A stretch of DNA of 8,462 nucleotides from Sphingomicrobium sp. (lineage in GTDB: Bacteria; Pseudomonadota; Alphaproteobacteria; Sphingomonadales; Sphingomonadaceae), in NCBI GenBank assembly GCA_030146725.1, contig JASLBJ010000028.1, positions 1-8,462 on the forward strand, in the 5' to 3' direction. The position numbers and the translations under genes are program-made. Every line of letters starts with the position of its first letter. Position 1 is the stretch's first letter. Shown here one piece after another: positions 5,400 through 8,462 of this stretch. Below the pieces are notes generated by a model. It was not told the origin of the DNA. It saw only the letters and a list, made by a program, of their open reading frames with translations, and searched no databases.

Positions 5400-7736
5400 A
5401 TGGACGACCTGATTGCCGATTTCACGGCCGAGTGCCGTGAGATGCTCGAAGCGCTGGGCGGTGAGATCGTCGCGTGGGAAGCGGCGCCCGACGATCGCGC
5501 GCGCCTCGATTCGATTTTCCGCTTCGTCCATACGGTCAAAGGCAATTGCGGCTTCTTCGACCTGCCGCGGCTCGAGGCGCTCAGCCACGCGGCCGAGGAT
5601 GCGCTCGCCGACGTCCGCGCCGGCCGCCGCCATGCCGACGCGCCGCTGGTCAGCGCAGTGCTTGCAATCATCGATCGGATCGGCGTGATGGTGGCGGCGA
5701 TTGAGGCCGGTGCAAACATGCCGGACGGCGATGATGGGCCCCTGATCGCAGCGCTTGCGCCCGGAGCGGACACGACCGCCGCGCCGGTGCTCGCCGACCA
5801 TCCCGACATTCATGGCAAGGCCGCAACACCGCGCAGCATCCGCGTATCGGTCGAACTGCTCGATCGGGTAATGAGCGGGGTGTCGGACGTGGTGCTCGCC
5901 CGCAACGAACTTTCTCGGCGGCTGCGCGAGGCGGCGCCCGACGTCAACGTCGACGGCGCCTTCGAACGACTGTCGACGATCATCGCGGGCATGCGCGACG
6001 CGGTTACGCGGACCCGGATGCAGCGCATGGAGACCCTGTTCGTCGCGCTGCCGCGGATGGTCCGCGATCTCTCGGCCGAGCTTGGCAAGCAGGTGCTGAT
6101 CGACATCGACGGCGGCGATGTCGAGCTCGACCGCGAGATGATCGAGACCATTCGCGATCCGCTGACCCACATCATCCGCAACGCCGTCGACCATGGCATC
6201 GAGCTGCCCGCCGAGCGGCTCCGAGCCGGCAAGCGCGAGATCGGCGTGCTGTGCGTCTCGGCGCGCCAGTCGGGCAACCAGATCCTGATCGACATCCAGG
6301 ACGACGGCCGCGGGATCGACGGCGGGCGCCTCGTCGAGCAGGCGATCGCCGCCGGTACGCTCACCGAGGCCGCTGCGGCGGCGCTCGCACCGCGTGACCA
6401 GCTTGCACTGATCTTCGAAGCCGGTCTGTCGACCGCAAGCGAGGTAACCGCCATTTCCGGCCGCGGCGTCGGCATGGACGTGGTTCGCTCCAACGTCGAG
6501 CGGATCGGCGGGCTGGTGGAAATCGACAGCACGGCGGGGCAGGGCACGCGGATCACGCTTCGCGTTCCGCTCACGCTGACGATCATTCCGGCGCTGACCG
6601 TGTCCGTCGGCGCGCAGCATTTCGCGATCCCCCGCTCGGCGATCGAGGAGATCGTTCGCGCCAACGGCAATTCGGTCACGCTCGAGCGGATCGCCGGTGC
6701 CGGGGTGGCGACGATCCGCGGGCGCCGGATGCCGGAAGTCGCCCTTGCCCGGATTCTCGGCGTCGACAGCGATCTGGCCGACCTCGAGCGTACGCTGATC
6801 GTGCTTCGCGTCGCCGGCGGCGACGTCTTCGCGCTGTCGGTCGACGCGATCCACGATCACGAGGAGCTGGTGGTCAAGCCGGCGGCGCCCGCAGTCATGG
6901 CAACCGGGCTGTACGCGGGCACCACCTTGTCCGACGACGGCAGCCCGATCCTGCTGTTCGATCCATGCGGGCTTGCTCAAGCGGGCGGTATCCGGCTCGA
7001 GGCCCAGGATCGTAGTGCGCGGGTCGTGGAAGAGCCGGAAGCCGACGTGGCCGAGGCGCCGCAGGTCCTGCTGTTCCGTGGGCTCGACGGCGGCCGCCGT
7101 GCAATCCGGCTGGCCGTGATCGACCGCATCGAGGAAGTGCCGGCAAGCGCGCTTGTCCGGAGCGGAGGGCAACTGCGGGTGCAGCTTGGCGGCGCAATCC
7201 TGCCGCTGGCGGGACATGACGGCCACGAGGTCGCCTCGGGCAAGGTCCGCCTGTTCCGCCTGAGCGACGGCGAGAATGCGATCGGCTATGCGTTCCGCGA
7301 GGTCATCGACCTGGCAAGGCTCGACGCGAGCCTGATCCCGGCCGGCACTCCGGGTGAGATCGCTGCCGTGACCCTGATCGGCGGCGCCCCCGCCGAGCTG
7401 GTCGACACGCACTGGCTGTTCGCACAGCATCTGGTGACGGGCGAGGGCAGGAGGCATCGCCAGCTGATGTGCCGCCTGGCCGAGGACGATCCATGGGTCC
7501 AGAACATGCTCCGCCCGATCGTCGAGGCCGCCGGCTACAAGGTCGTCGGCAACGGTTCCGACACGCCCGCCGACCTTGCGATCATCAGCGGGGCAGAGCA
7601 ACTGTCGGCGCACTCGGCCGCGCGCACGATCAGGCTCCGCTCGTCGCCGGACGAAGCGGCTAAAGGCAGCGTCTACCGCTACGACCGCGAGGAATTGATG
7701 CTGGCCCTGGCCGCAGGCTCGAGGAACAGCGGATGA
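5400..7736 (+). CDS. cheA: Chemotaxis histidine kinase CheA with double CheW-like region and degenerate receiver
   Basis: A 778-residue kinase that autophosphorylates under receptor control and passes phosphate to CheY/CheB. An Hpt (P1) domain, about 1-105, has phospho-accepting His44 in HTVKGNCGFF. The P3 dimerisation helices (about 145-210) follow a linker of about 40 residues, too short for a P2 domain. The ATPase domain (about 215-393) has an intact N box (HIIRNAVDHG, Asn261), G1 (DDGRGID, 301-307) and G2 (GRGVGMDVV, 354-362), so it should be active. A CheW-like P5 domain spans about 394-525. A second, weaker CheW-like segment (about 553-640) and a shortened receiver-like segment (about 687-770) follow. 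In the receiver, the position of the phospho-Asp appears to be Ser730 and the conserved Lys appears to be Arg760. It overlaps cheW by 4 bases. The start fits the Hpt N-terminus; AGGGG lies 12 bases upstream. Confidence 0.93.
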   Translation: MDDLIADFTAECREMLEALGGEIVAWEAAPDDRARLDSIFRFVHTVKGNCGFFDLPRLEALSHAAEDALADVRAGRRHADAPLVSAVLAIIDRIGVMVAAIEAGANMPDGDDGPLIAALAPGADTTAAPVLADHPDIHGKAATPRSIRVSVELLDRVMSGVSDVVLARNELSRRLREAAPDVNVDGAFERLSTIIAGMRDAVTRTRMQRMETLFVALPRMVRDLSAELGKQVLIDIDGGDVELDREMIETIRDPLTHIIRNAVDHGIELPAERLRAGKREIGVLCVSARQSGNQILIDIQDDGRGIDGGRLVEQAIAAGTLTEAAAAALAPRDQLALIFEAGLSTASEVTAISGRGVGMDVVRSNVERIGGLVEIDSTAGQGTRITLRVPLTLTIIPALTVSVGAQHFAIPRSAIEEIVRANGNSVTLERIAGAGVATIRGRRMPEVALARILGVDSDLADLERTLIVLRVAGGDVFALSVDAIHDHEELVVKPAAPAVMATGLYAGTTLSDDGSPILLFDPCGLAQAGGIRLEAQDRSARVVEEPEADVAEAPQVLLFRGLDGGRRAIRLAVIDRIEEVPASALVRSGGQLRVQLGGAILPLAGHDGHEVASGKVRLFRLSDGENAIGYAFREVIDLARLDASLIPAGTPGEIAAVTLIGGAPAELVDTHWLFAQHLVTGEGRRHRQLMCRLAEDDPWVQNMLRPIVEAAGYKVVGNGSDTPADLAIISGAEQLSAHSAARTIRLRSSPDEAAKGSVYRYDREELMLALAAGSRNSG

Positions 7737-8170
7737 CCGGATTGCTGCTCGTCGTCAGGATCGCCGGCCAGCGCGTCGCGCTCGTCGCCGAACTGGTCGA
7801 CTCGGTCGTCGAGCTCGACGTGCTGGTCCCGGTGCCGCGCGCTGCACCGCACGTCGCTGGCCTGTCGGCTTTGCGCAGCCGGGTGCTGACGGTGATCGAC
7901 TGCATCCGCTCGCTCGACCTTGGCCAGACGATCGATTCTGGCGGACTGCGCGAGGCGGCCGTGGTCGGAGTCGACGGCCACTTCTATGCGCTGCTGGTCG
8001 ACACGATCGAGGACGTCGTCGAGGCGATGTCCGAGCCCCTGCCGATCCGCGCTGCGATGGACGCCGGCTGGGCAAGGGTCGCGCGGGGCGTCGTCGAGAC
8101 TGCCACCGGACCCCTCCTGCTGATCGATGTCGCGGGGCTCCTTGCGGGCTCGGAAGCACGCGCGGCTTAA
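7733..8170 (+). CDS. cheW: CheW chemotaxis adaptor protein
   Basis: A 145-residue single CheW domain, which couples chemoreceptors to CheA at the inner membrane. It begins with the usual beta strand (LLLVVRIAGQRVALVAELVDSV) and contains HVAGLSALRSRVLTVIDCIRSL, which aligns with the typical NLRG-x-V-x-PVIDLR segment. The Arg is kept (Arg48), while the family's Asn and Gly are replaced by Ala and Ser. A later block, YALLVDTIEDVVEA, matches the standard VDxVxDVV strand-helix region. Its ATG overlaps the cheA stop (ATGA), with GAGGAA 8-10 bases upstream inside cheA, indicating translational coupling. Length is a little short for CheW. The relaxed NLRG segment may reflect adaptation to the unusual CheA beside it, but this is inference. 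Confidence 0.9.
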   Translation: MTGLLLVVRIAGQRVALVAELVDSVVELDVLVPVPRAAPHVAGLSALRSRVLTVIDCIRSLDLGQTIDSGGLREAAVVGVDGHFYALLVDTIEDVVEAMSEPLPIRAAMDAGWARVARGVVETATGPLLLIDVAGLLAGSEARAA

Positions 8171-8212
8171 GCTGTTGGTTACGCCTGGTGCTTACCAAGG
8201 CCGGCAACCAGC
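8171..8212 (+). other. Extended imperfect hairpin between cheW and cheY
   Basis: Directly after the cheW stop, GCCTGGT (8183-8189) pairs with ACCAAGGC (8194-8201, one bulged A) around the loop GCTT. Outer pairs are possible between GGTT (8177-8180) and AACC (8206-8209), and between GCT (8171-8173) and AGC (8210-8212). The structure nearly fills the 56-base gap and ends just before GGGAAA, the likely cheY ribosome site. No U-tract follows, so it does not look like an intrinsic terminator. It may set RNA stability or relative expression of cheY. Confidence 0.4.
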
Positions 8213-8226
8213 GGGAAACCCAAGCC

Positions 8227-8462
8227 ATGAAAAGCTGCCTGATCGTCGACGACTCAAAAGTGATCCGCAAAGTTGCGCGGCATATCCTCGAAACGCTGGA
8301 CTTCGAGGTGGAGGAGGCCGGCGACGGCCGTGAGGCGCTCGCCCGGTGCGAGAACAGGATGCCCGACGTGATCCTGCTCGACTGGAACATGCCGGTGATG
8401 AGCGGGATGGAGTTCCTGCGCCTGCTTCGCCTGCGCGGTCATTCGGACCAGCCCAAGGTCGT
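8227..8462 (+). CDS. CheY-like single-domain response regulator, 3' end missing
   Basis: The first 78 codons of a receiver protein are present; the right edge cuts it. The acidic pair Asp8-Asp9 (LIVDDSKVIRKVAR) and the phospho-acceptor Asp52 in ILLDWNMPVMSGMEFL are intact. The LDWNMPV-M-SG signature is characteristic of the alphaproteobacterial CheY subgroup found beside cheA and cheW. Phosphorylated by CheA, such proteins bind the flagellar motor switch or act as a phosphate sink. The switch Thr/Ser and the conserved Lys lie beyond the window. The ATG is preceded by GGGAA at 8 bases. The gene is on the same strand as cheW, 56 bases downstream, and probably part of the same operon. It could be cheY itself or one of several paralogs, so no firm symbol is given. 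Confidence 0.88.
   Translation, partial: MKSCLIVDDSKVIRKVARHILETLDFEVEEAGDGREALARCENRMPDVILLDWNMPVMSGMEFLRLLRLRGHSDQPKV

Noticed and set aside
5334..7613. A 759-codon open frame on the minus strand opposite nearly all of cheA
   Set aside because: It resembles no known family, and cheA on the plus strand has clear conserved motifs. Long antisense frames are common opposite GC-rich genes because reverse-strand stop codons become rare.
1..8462. Mobile element, prophage, defence or CRISPR content
   Set aside because: No transposase, integrase, terminal inverted repeats, direct-repeat arrays or low-GC island was seen; all genes belong to core families with similar composition.

Overview
The window looks like chromosomal DNA of an alphaproteobacterium, most likely a sphingomonad or close relative. 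Base composition is high in GC and coding is dense. The gene content includes an alphaproteobacterial-type RpoH, a ChpT phosphotransferase (a protein of the alphaproteobacterial cell-cycle phosphorelay) and a chemotaxis gene cluster. No tRNA, rRNA, insertion sequence, CRISPR array or phage gene was seen, and no gap between genes exceeds about 90 bases.

Layout. At the left edge (1-164, minus) is the first part of a probable Wzx-type polysaccharide or lipopolysaccharide flippase. Divergent from it are two tandem paralogous YihY/BrkB-family membrane proteins (256-1563 and 1568-2608, plus), 4 bases apart. Convergent with these are rpoH (2633-3541, minus) and, upstream of rpoH on the same strand, an RluD-type 23S rRNA pseudouridine synthase gene (3599-4594, minus). 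Divergent from rluD across an 83-base gap, the plus strand carries chpT (4678-5319), cheA (5400-7736), cheW (7733-8170, 4-base ATGA overlap) and the start of a cheY-like response regulator gene cut by the right edge (8227-8462).

How the genes work together. CheA, CheW and CheY form the core of a chemotaxis signalling cluster: receptor-controlled histidine kinase, adaptor and single-domain receiver. ChpT, directly upstream, is known in Caulobacter to pass phosphate from the CckA hybrid kinase to CtrA and CpdR, and CtrA controls motility genes in many alphaproteobacteria. A near-consensus CtrA box (CTAA-N7-TTAA) lies between chpT and cheA. This suggests that the relay ending in CtrA controls the neighbouring chemotaxis operon.

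The most unusual points are: a CheA that appears to lack the P2 domain and to carry a second CheW-like domain plus a shortened receiver without its phospho-acceptor Asp; an 18-base tandem duplication across the chpT stop codon that supplies one half of the CtrA box; an in-frame 15-base minisatellite in rluD; and two BrkB paralogs with the same membrane core but different C-terminal tails. I saw no wholly new defence or mobile system. The window is mostly core-genome material with some local oddities.
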